Origin: Fusibacter_A sp965140735
GTDB taxonomy: Bacteria; Bacillota; Clostridia; Peptostreptococcales; Acidaminobacteraceae
NCBI GenBank assembly: GCA_965140735.1
Contig: OZ223306.1
Coordinates: forward strand, 1,674,001-1,738,000
Direction of reading: 5' to 3'
DNA: 64,000 bases
In this document: positions 8,859 to 17,363 of the stretch, in pieces
How positions within the stretch are numbered: the stretch's first letter is position 1
Layout: each line of letters starts with the position of its first letter
Made by a program: the position numbers and the translations under genes
Notes under the pieces: model-generated
Told to the model about the DNA's origin: nothing
The model's database searches: none
What the model saw: the letters and a program-made list of their open reading frames with translations, nothing else

Positions 8859-9680
8859 TTAAGCGATCTCAACAATTTTCTTGACGAGTTCTATAAACGT
8901 TTTTTTCACTAAGTTCGCAGTTTCAACAACTTCTTCGTGATTCAATGCTGTTGCTTGTATCCCAGCTGCCATATTTGTAATACATGATATTCCTGTGACT
9001 TTAAGCGAGGCATGAGCTGCAACTAAAGCTTCTGGAGCAGTCGACATCCCCACAGCATCCCCACCTAAAATAGCTGCTAATTTCACTTCTGCAGGTGTTT
9101 CATAAGCTGGACCAGTGTTGTAAAAATAAACGCCTTCTTTTAGTGAAATGCCAAGTTTTTGGGCTTCATCCAGCACACATTGATTGAATGCTTTATCATA
9201 GATATTAGATGCATCTGGAAATCTAGGACCCAACTCATCTTCATTTTTGCCCATAAGTGGACTTGCACCCGTTAGATTAATATGATCTGTAATCAGCATT
9301 AAATCGCCTGCTTTAAAATTCCTATTCACACCACCAGCGGCATTAGTCAAAATTAGATGTTCTACACCGATGGCTTTCATAACACGCACTGGGAAAGTGA
9401 TTTCCTTCATACTATAGCCTTCATAATAGTGAAATCTCCCTTGCATTGCAATCACTGTTTTGCCACAAAGCTTGCCAACGACGAACTGTCCAGCATGACC
9501 TTCAACAGTTGATACCGGAAAATGTGGAATCTCATTATATTTAATGCAGATTGGAGATTCTATTTCATCTGCTAAAATACCAAGACCTGATCCCAAAACC
9601 AACCCGATCACAGGTTGATCGCTTAATTTAGACTCAATATAAGTTTGTGCTTCCTTAATTTTAATCAATAAATTGTTCAT
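8859..9680 (-). CDS. punA: Purine-nucleoside phosphorylase (PNP class I, trimeric)
   Basis: Phosphorolyses guanosine and inosine to base and ribose 1-phosphate. The 273-residue length, GLVLGSGLGILADEIE near residue 25, VEGHAGQFVVGKL, MQGRFHYYEGYS and LILTNAAGGVNRNF are all diagnostic of the trimeric low-molecular-mass PNP family. VGMSTAPEALVAAHASLKV near the C-terminal third contributes the base-binding part. It lies between deoB and pdp on one message, which matches the Bacillus xerD-drm-pupG order. Confidence 0.95.
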   Translation of the reverse strand: MNNLLIKIKEAQTYIESKLSDQPVIGLVLGSGLGILADEIESPICIKYNEIPHFPVSTVEGHAGQFVVGKLCGKTVIAMQGRFHYYEGYSMKEITFPVRVMKAIGVEHLILTNAAGGVNRNFKAGDLMLITDHINLTGASPLMGKNEDELGPRFPDASNIYDKAFNQCVLDEAQKLGISLKEGVYFYNTGPAYETPAEVKLAAILGGDAVGMSTAPEALVAAHASLKVTGISCITNMAAGIQATALNHEEVVETANLVKKTFIELVKKIVEIA

Positions 9681-9739
9681 TAAGAGCTCCTTTAAATTTA
9701 TTTATCTTTTCCTATTTTTTAGTCGACTGCGTTAAAGCA

Positions 9740-10912
9740 TTATTTTAAAATTTTAGCTTTAAAGCTTTCACCATGAGGTGTCTGTGGAATTTCAAGCATA
9801 TCTGAAACAGTTGCTGCAATATCTGAAAAGGTATTAAGAGTTCCAATGTTAACGCCCTCTTTTATAGGTGCTCCAGTAACAAGCACTGGAATATACTCTC
9901 TCGTATGATCGGTCCCTTTATAAGAAGGATCGTTCCCATGATCTGCTAAGAAAATGATCACATCGTCTTCATGCATTGCTTCCAATAATTCAGGAATTCT
10001 AGCATCTAGTTCTTCAATAGCTTCTTTATACCCTTTAACATCTCTTCTATGCCCAAATTTAGCATCAAAATCAACAAGATTTGTAAATATGATCCCTTTA
10101 AAATCTTGTTTTAAATATTTTAAAGTTTGATCTACACCATCCATGTTGCTTTTAGTATGAATATCTTCTGTGATCCCTTCACCATCAAATATATCCACGA
10201 TTTTACCAACCGCTTTTACTTCAAGACCATTGTCTTTTGCCATATCTAATACTGTTTTATTAAAAGGTTTTAAAGAATAATCTCTACGATTCGAAGTTCT
10301 TTCAAAATGACCTGGCGTTCCAACAAAAGGTCTTGCAATAACTCTTGCCACTTGATCTTCTCCCATGAGCATATCACGTGCAATTTGGCACATTTTATAA
10401 AGTTCATCCAGCGGAATAATTTCTTCATGTGCTGCAATTTGAAAAACACTGTCAGCCGATGTGTAGACGATTGGATTACCTGTCTTCATATGTTCCTCAC
10501 CAAGTTCTTCCAAAATAACGGTTCCCGATGCAGGTTTGTTGCACATTACTTTTCGGCCCGTCTTCTCCTCAAACTCACGAATCACATAATCAGGGAATCC
10601 ATTTGGATATGTTTTAAACGGCTGATCTATCAAAAGCCCTGCAATTTCCCAGTGTCCTGTGGTTGTATCTTTTCCATTTGACGCTTCAAGAGATCGACCA
10701 TAGGCGCCTATTGGCGAAGCATCTGATTCAATCGCATCTACACCCTCTATATTGCCAATACCTAGTTTTTTTAAATTGGGAATCTTAAAGTCATCTGTAC
10801 TGCTTGCAATATGACCTAAAGTATTTACATTGATATCTCCAAACTTTTCCGAATCTGGAAGCGCGCCAATACCTACGCTATCTAATACAAATAATATCAC
10901 TCTATTAATCAT
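9740..10912 (-). CDS. deoB: Phosphopentomutase
   Basis: Interconverts (deoxy)ribose 1-phosphate and 5-phosphate, joining nucleoside breakdown to the pentose phosphate pathway. The 390-residue protein is an alkaline-phosphatase-superfamily metalloenzyme. FVLDSVGIGALPDSE near residue 8 has the first metal-binding Asp, SNGKDTTTGHWEIAG carries the catalytic Thr, and FLADHGNDPSYKGTDHTREY gives the remaining metal ligands. AGGAGG lies 6 bases upstream of the ATG. Only 46 bp separate it from xerD, including a terminator, so expression probably depends on read-through or a promoter inside xerD. Confidence 0.96.
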   Translation of the reverse strand: MINRVILFVLDSVGIGALPDSEKFGDINVNTLGHIASSTDDFKIPNLKKLGIGNIEGVDAIESDASPIGAYGRSLEASNGKDTTTGHWEIAGLLIDQPFKTYPNGFPDYVIREFEEKTGRKVMCNKPASGTVILEELGEEHMKTGNPIVYTSADSVFQIAAHEEIIPLDELYKMCQIARDMLMGEDQVARVIARPFVGTPGHFERTSNRRDYSLKPFNKTVLDMAKDNGLEVKAVGKIVDIFDGEGITEDIHTKSNMDGVDQTLKYLKQDFKGIIFTNLVDFDAKFGHRRDVKGYKEAIEELDARIPELLEAMHEDDVIIFLADHGNDPSYKGTDHTREYIPVLVTGAPIKEGVNIGTLNTFSDIAATVSDMLEIPQTPHGESFKAKILK

Positions 10913-10942
10913 CTTTTACCTCCTCGAATTGTTATTTTTGAT

Positions 10943-10969
10943 AAAAAACAAGAGCCAGTTAGGCTCTTG
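10943..10969 (-). terminator. Terminator overlapping the xerD stop codon
   Basis: CAAGAGCC-5-nt loop-GGCTCTTG on the minus strand is followed by TTTTTT. The xerD TAA is inside the hairpin. It lies between xerD and deoB, so it probably attenuates entry into the nucleoside genes. Confidence 0.8.
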
Positions 10970-11840
10970 GGTGTGTTTTTTCATAAACGTTTCTGATCTT
11001 AGAATTCGACATTTCGAGATAAATTTGAGTTGTGGAAACATCTGAATGCCCTAACATCTCTTGAACGGCTTTTAAATCAGCGCCATTCTGAATGAGATGT
11101 AATGCAAATGAATGTCTTAAGGTATGTGGCGTTATACTCTTTCTGATATCTAACGCTTCTGTATATCTCTTGACAACTTTCCAAAATCCTTGTCTCGTAA
11201 TGCGTTTGCCATAATAGTTGACAAACAATGCTTCCTCATCCTCAGTAACAAGCTTACTTCGTCCATCTTTAATATAAACTTCAACGGCTTTTGCTGCAAG
11301 GGAACCCAGTGGCACAACCCTAGCTCTACCATTGTTCTTGCATCTTATATACCCCATGTTTGTATTAATATCTGACAAATTAAGTGATACGAGTTCAGAA
11401 ACACGTATTCCGGTTGCATAGAGCAACTCGATCATCGCTTTATCCCTTTTGCCAATGGATGTTCTTAAATCTGGTTTAGCAATGAGTTTTTCAACTTCTG
11501 TCAAGGTGAGCACATTCGGCATCTTTCTTTCTGCTTTGGGTGCTTCTATGTCTAAAGTCGGATTATTACTTATATACCCCATATTGTGTAAATATGAATA
11601 AAAAGTTCGTAACGAAGCCACATTTCTCTGTATTGTAGAATTTGCTTTACCTTGCTTCTTAAGATAACTCACATATGCAATTGCATCAACTTGGCTTATT
11701 TTTAAATAATCTCCCAATTCATGTTCATCAATAAAAATGCCAAAATAGCGCAAATCCCTTTTATAGGCTTCTAGTGTATTTGCAGACAAATTTTTATGTT
11801 CCGTTAAATAGACTTCAAATTCTGATATATAACCGCTCAT
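10959..11840 (-). CDS. xerD: Site-specific tyrosine recombinase XerD
   Basis: A 293-residue tyrosine recombinase with the SAM-like N-terminal domain (LSANTLEAYKRDLRYF) and full catalytic set: LYATGIRVSEL (Arg I), the central Lys region, HTLRHSFALHLIQNG (HxxR), LGHSDVSTTQIYL (the His and catalytic Tyr). This is the size and motif set of XerD, which with XerC resolves chromosome dimers at dif. Position upstream of deoB and punA is the same as in Bacillus. CodV/XerC paralogues look alike, so the D assignment relies partly on context. No dif site is apparent next to it. Confidence 0.92.
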   Translation of the reverse strand: MSGYISEFEVYLTEHKNLSANTLEAYKRDLRYFGIFIDEHELGDYLKISQVDAIAYVSYLKKQGKANSTIQRNVASLRTFYSYLHNMGYISNNPTLDIEAPKAERKMPNVLTLTEVEKLIAKPDLRTSIGKRDKAMIELLYATGIRVSELVSLNLSDINTNMGYIRCKNNGRARVVPLGSLAAKAVEVYIKDGRSKLVTEDEEALFVNYYGKRITRQGFWKVVKRYTEALDIRKSITPHTLRHSFALHLIQNGADLKAVQEMLGHSDVSTTQIYLEMSNSKIRNVYEKTHPRA

Positions 11841-11929
11841 TCCCCAAAACTCCTTATTTTATTGTATCGGATTGCACTCTTATTTAAAAGTCAAATCTTC
11901 ATCTTTTGTATAAACTACACAATTCAATA

Positions 11930-13117
11930 CTAAGCTTTCTCTTTTGTTTCTTTTTTTACAACATACATAGCTTCATCTGCTTCATGTAGAAATTCACTTG
12001 GGCTTCTGTGTTTTGAAGGTCTGTACTGAGAAAATCCAGCACTTGCACTGGCACTAAACCTATAAATACCTTGCAGATTTACTTGTAAAAATTCATCAGT
12101 AATACGTTGCCATACTTTTTTAGCTTGCAACATACCACACTTTGAGAATATAATCATAAACTCGTCTCCCCCAAGACGTGAGATGACATCAAATTCCCGT
12201 AAATTAGATTGAATTGTATCTACAATAATCTTGATGAGTTTATCACCTTCTTTATGACCATACCGATCATTGACCCCTTTTAAATTATTGACATCAACAT
12301 ACGCGATCGTTAATTCTTGTCCCTGTAAAGAGGCCCTTGTCATTTCAGATTTCAAGTAACATAGCCCTGCTTCACGACTTAAAACACCAGTCATTTGATC
12401 AATCTCAGCTTTGTACTTATAGCGTTCAAGGTTGTTATCTATTATAAAATTACGGTTAACAAGTAATACCAGCATTAGTGAGATCACCGTAATAAAAAAA
12501 TAGGTACCTAGCATATAAATATTCAAACTAGACGTGCCCGGTCTATTGATTACCCCAGTTGAAGCGATCTCAATCAAACTCACAAAAGTAATCCTCTGAT
12601 AAGCTAGAATTGCCGCAAATATCAAGAAATTACTGATCACTAGCCTTCGCTCAACACGTCGGTTAATTGAAACCATATTTCTAAAAACCTTCATGATTAA
12701 TTGATAAAATTTTAAAAGAAAGAAGAAAATGACAAAATAGAGCCCTACTACTGGAAAATACTGTTCCAGAAAAAGAAGTCTAAAGTCTAAAATTCTATTG
12801 TATGTTAAAAAGCTAATGTTGACTGTTATTAAAGAAGATATGGTTTGAATCAGAAAGAGCAATACCACCGTAACCGAGCTGATAAAACTAGACAATTTAT
12901 AGAGCATCATTAAAATCAAAATAATAGAGCCATAGAGCACTATTATATGTAATAATTGAGTGCTATCATAATAAAACATAAAAGCACTCAAATAAACCAC
13001 AGTTATTGCATGCTTAAAACGTGGTTGTTTACTGAATTTAGGTGCTATGATCACCAATCCATAATAAGTGATTAAAGCACTAATTACCGCGAATAATATG
13101 CTCAAAAAAACTACCAT
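11930..13117 (-). CDS. Membrane-anchored diguanylate cyclase (GGDEF)
   Basis: A 395-residue protein. The first about 225 residues are hydrophobic with some six to seven predicted membrane spans and no recognisable sensor domain. A C-terminal GGDEF domain follows, with intact RLGGDEF near residue 315. The RxxD product-inhibition site (REFD) lies exactly five residues before GGDEF, so the enzyme should make c-di-GMP and be feedback inhibited. It lies between recN and xerD in the same direction, an unusual place for a signalling gene; no own promoter is clear. The input signal is unknown. Confidence 0.88.
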   Translation of the reverse strand: MVVFLSILFAVISALITYYGLVIIAPKFSKQPRFKHAITVVYLSAFMFYYDSTQLLHIIVLYGSIILILMMLYKLSSFISSVTVVLLFLIQTISSLITVNISFLTYNRILDFRLLFLEQYFPVVGLYFVIFFFLLKFYQLIMKVFRNMVSINRRVERRLVISNFLIFAAILAYQRITFVSLIEIASTGVINRPGTSSLNIYMLGTYFFITVISLMLVLLVNRNFIIDNNLERYKYKAEIDQMTGVLSREAGLCYLKSEMTRASLQGQELTIAYVDVNNLKGVNDRYGHKEGDKLIKIIVDTIQSNLREFDVISRLGGDEFMIIFSKCGMLQAKKVWQRITDEFLQVNLQGIYRFSASASAGFSQYRPSKHRSPSEFLHEADEAMYVVKKETKEKA

Positions 13118-13158
13118 TGTAAAACCCCGTCTTTCGAATCAATAACCCCATATCGACC

Positions 13159-14838
13159 TTATTTTTTAAGAGCTCTTGCTTTTTCTAACATTTCTTTTGC
13201 ATGGTGTGTCGTTGCAGTTGTCATTTCCACACCACCTACCAATCGTCCAATCTCATCAACAATTGAATTTTGACTAATTTCTTTTATAGTAGTCATTGTC
13301 TTGTGATCTTTTGATGCCTTTTCAATCAACAAATGATGATCAGAAAAGACCGCAATTTGAGGCAAATGCGTAATACAAATAATTTGACTCATCTTGGATA
13401 ATCTAGAAAGTTTCTCACCTACAACATTCGCTGTTATCCCACTAATCCCTGTGTCAATTTCGTCAAATATGAGCGTCGGTATATCATCTAAATGTCCCAG
13501 AACAATTTTTATGCCTAGCATCAACCTTGAAAGTTCTCCGCCAGATACAACTTTTTTTAGCGGTTTAAAGGGTTGTCCCAAATTTGTAGAGATCATAAAA
13601 TCAACCTCATCTAATCCATTTTCGTGAACTTTCGTCATCACATCAAGTTCTATTTTAAAGCGTGTATCTTTCATATTGAGTTCAATCAGTTCTTTTTGAA
13701 GTGCATCTTCAAGTTTCTTTGCACTTTTCTGTCTTAATTCCGTCAACACTCTAGCTTGTTCATTATAAATTACAAGTGACGCATCCCTTTGTTTTTCCAA
13801 ATCTGAAATCTGACTCTCAATTGACTCAAAATGATCAAGTTCATCAACAATCTCTCTCTCAAAGGCCAATATTTCTGCTATTGATTGTCCATATTTGGTT
13901 TTTAAAGAATTAATGACATCTAATCTTCTTTCAATAAATAGAAACCTTTCTGGATCATATTCTAAATTTTCTTGATAACTTTCAATATCTTTTGACAAAT
14001 CATCCAGAGCATAAAATAGATCCTTAAGCCTACTGGAATAATCCAGAATTTGATCATCAAATGCTTCTAATTTTCTAAAATCATTTGAAAGCACTGAAAG
14101 CTTGTTGACAATACCTTCATCTAAATCGCCTTTCATCCATGCACTCGCTTTTTCAAATCCCATTTTTAAGGATTCAATATTCGATAGATATTCAAACTCT
14201 TTTTCAAGCAGTACATCTTCATCCAATTTTAATTCAGCACTTGAAATCTCATTTAATTGGAATGTCAAAAAATCAATTTTTTTTGCTTTTTCATAGTCAT
14301 CTTCTTTTAAAGTATCTATCTCAGACTCTAAAGTTGCAATAATTTTATAGGTCTCTTTAAGAGCTGTTTTAACTTTTTCAAGTTTAGCACCGCCATAAGC
14401 ATCGATTAAGTTAAGCTGATTCGATTTCATCAACAATTTTTGATTTTCATTTTGACCATGAAGATCAATTAGACATTCCGTCACTTCTTTTAAAATATTA
14501 AGAGGCGTCACTTGCCCATTGATCCTTGAAATGCTCTTTCCCTTAGCTTGTACTTCCCTTGCGATGATCACAATTTCATCATCGGCAGGTATATCATACT
14601 TGACAAGCAATCCATTCACTTGATTATTGGTGTAAAAACTGGCTTTAATTGAAGCCTTCTCTGCACCGATTCGAACAGCATCTTTATTCGCTGTTTGTCC
14701 TAAAATGAGCCTTATGGCACCTAAAATCATTGACTTTCCAGCACCAGTCTCGCCTGTTATGATATTCAGACCTGATAAAAAATCCACTGTTACATCTTCT
14801 ATAAGTATGAAATCTTTGATTTTTAATTCAAATATCAT
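13159..14838 (-). CDS. recN: DNA repair protein RecN
   Basis: SMC-like ATPase acting early in double-strand break repair. The 559-residue chain has an N-terminal Walker A (NIITGETGAGKSMILGA) near residue 25, long coiled-coil stretches in the middle, then the ABC signature VVSGGELSRLMLGIK and Walker B TLIFDEIDTGISG near the C-terminus, followed by ICITHLPQIA. This is the complete family pattern. GGAGG precedes the ATG. It follows argR by 20 bp, the conserved Firmicutes order. Confidence 0.97.
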   Translation of the reverse strand: MIFELKIKDFILIEDVTVDFLSGLNIITGETGAGKSMILGAIRLILGQTANKDAVRIGAEKASIKASFYTNNQVNGLLVKYDIPADDEIVIIAREVQAKGKSISRINGQVTPLNILKEVTECLIDLHGQNENQKLLMKSNQLNLIDAYGGAKLEKVKTALKETYKIIATLESEIDTLKEDDYEKAKKIDFLTFQLNEISSAELKLDEDVLLEKEFEYLSNIESLKMGFEKASAWMKGDLDEGIVNKLSVLSNDFRKLEAFDDQILDYSSRLKDLFYALDDLSKDIESYQENLEYDPERFLFIERRLDVINSLKTKYGQSIAEILAFEREIVDELDHFESIESQISDLEKQRDASLVIYNEQARVLTELRQKSAKKLEDALQKELIELNMKDTRFKIELDVMTKVHENGLDEVDFMISTNLGQPFKPLKKVVSGGELSRLMLGIKIVLGHLDDIPTLIFDEIDTGISGITANVVGEKLSRLSKMSQIICITHLPQIAVFSDHHLLIEKASKDHKTMTTIKEISQNSIVDEIGRLVGGVEMTTATTHHAKEMLEKARALKK

Positions 14839-14858
14839 ATCGCCTCCGGCAAAATCAT

Positions 14859-15305
14859 CTATAACAAATCTTTAAATTGTTTAATTACCTTTTGAACTTG
14901 ACTTTCATCTCTAATTACTAAAAAGATTGTATCATCACCAGCAATTGTACCTACAATTTCTTTTATATTTAAAGCATCAATAGAAACTGCAGCGGCATTT
15001 GCAGACCCAACAAGCGTCTTTATAATAACCATATTGCCAGCATAATCTACTGAGATAACTGAATTTCTATAGATTTTAAGGAAACGATCATTTACAGCTC
15101 CTTCTTTTTCTTTAATAGAAGCGTACTTGTATCGACCATCTTTAGTCAAAACTTTTATCAATCGCATTTCTTTAATATCTCTTGATACTGTCGCTTGAGT
15201 AACTTGAAACCCAGAAGCTCTTAATTCACTTGCCAACTCATCTTGTGTTTCCACATCCTTAGCCTCAATAATTTCTAAAATCTTTGATTGCCTCGAATAT
15301 TTCAT
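14859..15305 (-). CDS. argR: Arginine repressor ArgR/AhrC
   Basis: Hexameric arginine-responsive regulator. The 148-residue protein has the winged-helix DNA-binding half with QATVSRDIKEMRLIKV (the diagnostic motif) near residue 37. The C-terminal arginine-binding and oligomerisation half holds VGSANAAAVSIDAL and IVGTIAGDDTIFLVIRDE. In Firmicutes it usually sits between tlyA/nadK and recN, as here except that two transporter genes replace the NAD kinase. Its own promoter is probably in the 138 bp upstream, with a TATAAT near 15350; I see no clear ARG box. Confidence 0.95.
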   Translation of the reverse strand: MKYSRQSKILEIIEAKDVETQDELASELRASGFQVTQATVSRDIKEMRLIKVLTKDGRYKYASIKEKEGAVNDRFLKIYRNSVISVDYAGNMVIIKTLVGSANAAAVSIDALNIKEIVGTIAGDDTIFLVIRDESQVQKVIKQFKDLL

Positions 15306-15397
15306 AGTGCCTCCCTAATGATCGTATTTCCACAGCTAATAGTCTTATTATATTACAAAAAAAACCTTTAGTAAAATATAACTCTTACAAGTTTTTG

Positions 15398-15409
15398 CTA
15401 GACGTCTAG
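15398..15409. promoter_or_regulatory. 12-bp perfect palindrome upstream of argR
   Basis: CTAGACGTCTAG reads the same on both strands and lies about 90 bp upstream of argR, in the gap after the chromate transporter pair. No T-run follows on either strand, so a terminator is unlikely. Its role is unknown. Confidence 0.3.
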
Positions 15410-15443
15410 TCACACTCTAAGCTTAAATACAATAACCCTCAAC

Positions 15444-15998
15444 TTACCAAATAATATTGCCTAAAATACCTGCTAGGACAATATAGTAAATAGGGTGTTT
15501 TTTATATTTATAAATCATCCATATAAAAAATAGAAACAACGCAACCGCTTTCAACTCAAGTCCTTCAAACACGTTTAAAACACTACCTTGATCTATATAT
15601 AGTGATACAAGTGCGACTTGGAGGGTTGCAGTGGCAAGTAGCCCAATCACTGCTGCTTTTAAACCCAATAGAGTTGCTTTTACAACCGGATGTTCGTTAA
15701 AGTGATTTAAAAACCTCGCAATAATCAATGCCATTAAAGAAGCCGGTAAAATGACCGCTATTGAGGCTAAAAGTGCCCCATAAATGCCATATTGTTGAAA
15801 ACCAATAAAAGTTGCCATGTTAATCGCAATTGGTCCTGGTGTAGACTGCGCAATAGCAATCAAGTTAGCAAATTCTGCATTTGTAAGCCATGCATGTTGA
15901 ATCGCAACAGACCTTAAAAGTGGGATCATGGCCAATCCACCACCATAAGTAAATGCGCCTATTTTAATAAATTCCAATATAAATCCCAAAAATTCCAT
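15444..15998 (-). CDS. Chromate transporter, short-chain (second half of pair)
   Basis: A 184-residue membrane protein of the CHR family. FIKIGAFTYGGGLAMIPLL near the N-terminus and AQSTPGPIAINMATFIGF near residue 50 are the two conserved CHR motifs. Five or so hydrophobic segments follow. Short-chain CHR proteins occur as tandem pairs that act together, and the partner gene ends only one base upstream. Biochemically studied members export chromate, but physiological cargo of clostridial pairs is not established. The pair interrupts the tlyA-argR order. Confidence 0.88.
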   Translation of the reverse strand: MEFLGFILEFIKIGAFTYGGGLAMIPLLRSVAIQHAWLTNAEFANLIAIAQSTPGPIAINMATFIGFQQYGIYGALLASIAVILPASLMALIIARFLNHFNEHPVVKATLLGLKAAVIGLLATATLQVALVSLYIDQGSVLNVFEGLELKAVALFLFFIWMIYKYKKHPIYYIVLAGILGNIIW

Positions 15999-15999
15999 A

Positions 16000-16542
16000 T
16001 TAGCTCACCTTACCTTTATAGACAATGGCACCTATAATCCCAGCAATGACAATTGTAATAATGGGAGAACCTTCATAAAACATGACAAATATAAACCCTG
16101 ACAGCGCAATAAAAAACGCCATATAATCTTTGATTGAAGCCTTGACCATTCTAACCATCGAATGACAAAGCAACGCTAAAACGACAATTCTAATCCCTTT
16201 AAAAGCATTTTGAACAATAGCTAAGGATTCGATTTGATTAAAGATCGCCGCTACACCTAGAATAATCAAAATTGATGGCGTGATCACTCCTAGGACACAT
16301 GCAATCGCCCCAAGAACGCCCCCAAGTTTATAACCAACAAACACAGCTGTATTAGAAGCGATGACACCAGGTAACGACTGCGCCACTGAATAACTTTCAA
16401 GAATTTCATCCATAGTAAGCCATTTCTTATCCACGACGATTTCACGCTCAATAATTGGAAGCATTGCATAGCCCCCACCTATGGTCAATAAGCCTACTTT
16501 AAAAAAGGCAACATATAATTGTCGCCACTTTTTTAAATCCAT
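16000..16542 (-). CDS. Chromate transporter, short-chain (first half of pair)
   Basis: A 180-residue CHR family membrane protein. The N-terminal FFKVGLLTIGGGYAMLPIIE and AQSLPGVIASNTAVFVGYKLGG motifs parallel those in the partner gene that follows. The start has AGGAG upstream and lies 11 bp after the tlyA stop, so it is part of the dxs-tlyA transcription unit. Two half-size proteins of opposite predicted topology are thought to assemble into the full transporter. Actual substrate here is unknown. Confidence 0.88.
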   Translation of the reverse strand: MDLKKWRQLYVAFFKVGLLTIGGGYAMLPIIEREIVVDKKWLTMDEILESYSVAQSLPGVIASNTAVFVGYKLGGVLGAIACVLGVITPSILIILGVAAIFNQIESLAIVQNAFKGIRIVVLALLCHSMVRMVKASIKDYMAFFIALSGFIFVMFYEGSPIITIVIAGIIGAIVYKGKVS

Positions 16543-16553
16543 TTTACGGTCTC

Positions 16554-17363
16554 CTACTCTGTAATCAGCGCACTATGCGCTTCTTTAACTAGTGCCTTTG
16601 TATCAAACATAAATTGATTTTGTCTTTCTGAAGTTCTTCTTGCATAAGCTAAAAACTCTATATTGCCTTTTGGTCCTTTAATTGGCGAATACGTAAGTGC
16701 TGTCACCAAAAGATATTGATCTGCACAAAACGCCATTAACTCATCTAAAACTCTCATATGAATCTTAGAGTCCCTAACGACACCACTTTTTCGAACCGCT
16801 TCTTTACCCGCTTCAAACTGAGGCTTTATCAAGAAAACAATTTCAGCATCTACTTTAAGAAGTGACACCGCCACAGGCAGCACCAATTTAAGAGAGATAA
16901 AGGACACGTCCACACTTGCAAAATCAAGTTCAGTTTGAATTGTCTCCATAGTCAAGTAGCGCACATTTGTACGTTCTAAATTGGTAACTCTCGGATCATT
17001 TCTGAGTTTCCAATCCAATTGACCATAGCCAACATCCACAGAAAAGACCCTATTAGCACCATTTTGAAGCATACAGTCTGTAAATCCGCCTGTTGAAGCA
17101 CCAATATCCATACAAATCTTATCCTTTAGATCAACGCCATACATTTGAATGGCTTTTGCAAGTTTTAACCCACCACGGCTCACATAAGGCAACACATTTT
17201 CTCTAACCTCAATTTCAGCTTCTATATCAATCTGAGTGCCTGGTTTATCTACCTTTTGACCATTGACATAGACAACCCCTGCCATGATGACACGCTTTGC
17301 CTTTTCTCTTGATTCTACCATTTTCCGTTCTGATATGAGCACATCAATACGTTCTTTAGCCAT
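16554..17363 (-). CDS. tlyA: TlyA family rRNA (cytidine-2'-O)-methyltransferase
   Basis: The 269-residue protein starts with an S4 RNA-binding domain (RIDVLISERKMVESREKAKRVIMAG) and continues as an FtsJ-like methyltransferase. The SAM motif is CMDIGASTGGFTDCMLQNG near residue 80, then VDVGYGQLDWKLRND, and DVSFISLKLVLP near residue 150. TlyA methylates 16S C1409 and in some species 23S C1920, affecting capreomycin sensitivity. It overlaps the dxs 3' end by 8 bp. Older annotations call it haemolysin A, which is not supported by the domains. Confidence 0.93.
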   Translation of the reverse strand: MAKERIDVLISERKMVESREKAKRVIMAGVVYVNGQKVDKPGTQIDIEAEIEVRENVLPYVSRGGLKLAKAIQMYGVDLKDKICMDIGASTGGFTDCMLQNGANRVFSVDVGYGQLDWKLRNDPRVTNLERTNVRYLTMETIQTELDFASVDVSFISLKLVLPVAVSLLKVDAEIVFLIKPQFEAGKEAVRKSGVVRDSKIHMRVLDELMAFCADQYLLVTALTYSPIKGPKGNIEFLAYARRTSERQNQFMFDTKALVKEAHSALITE

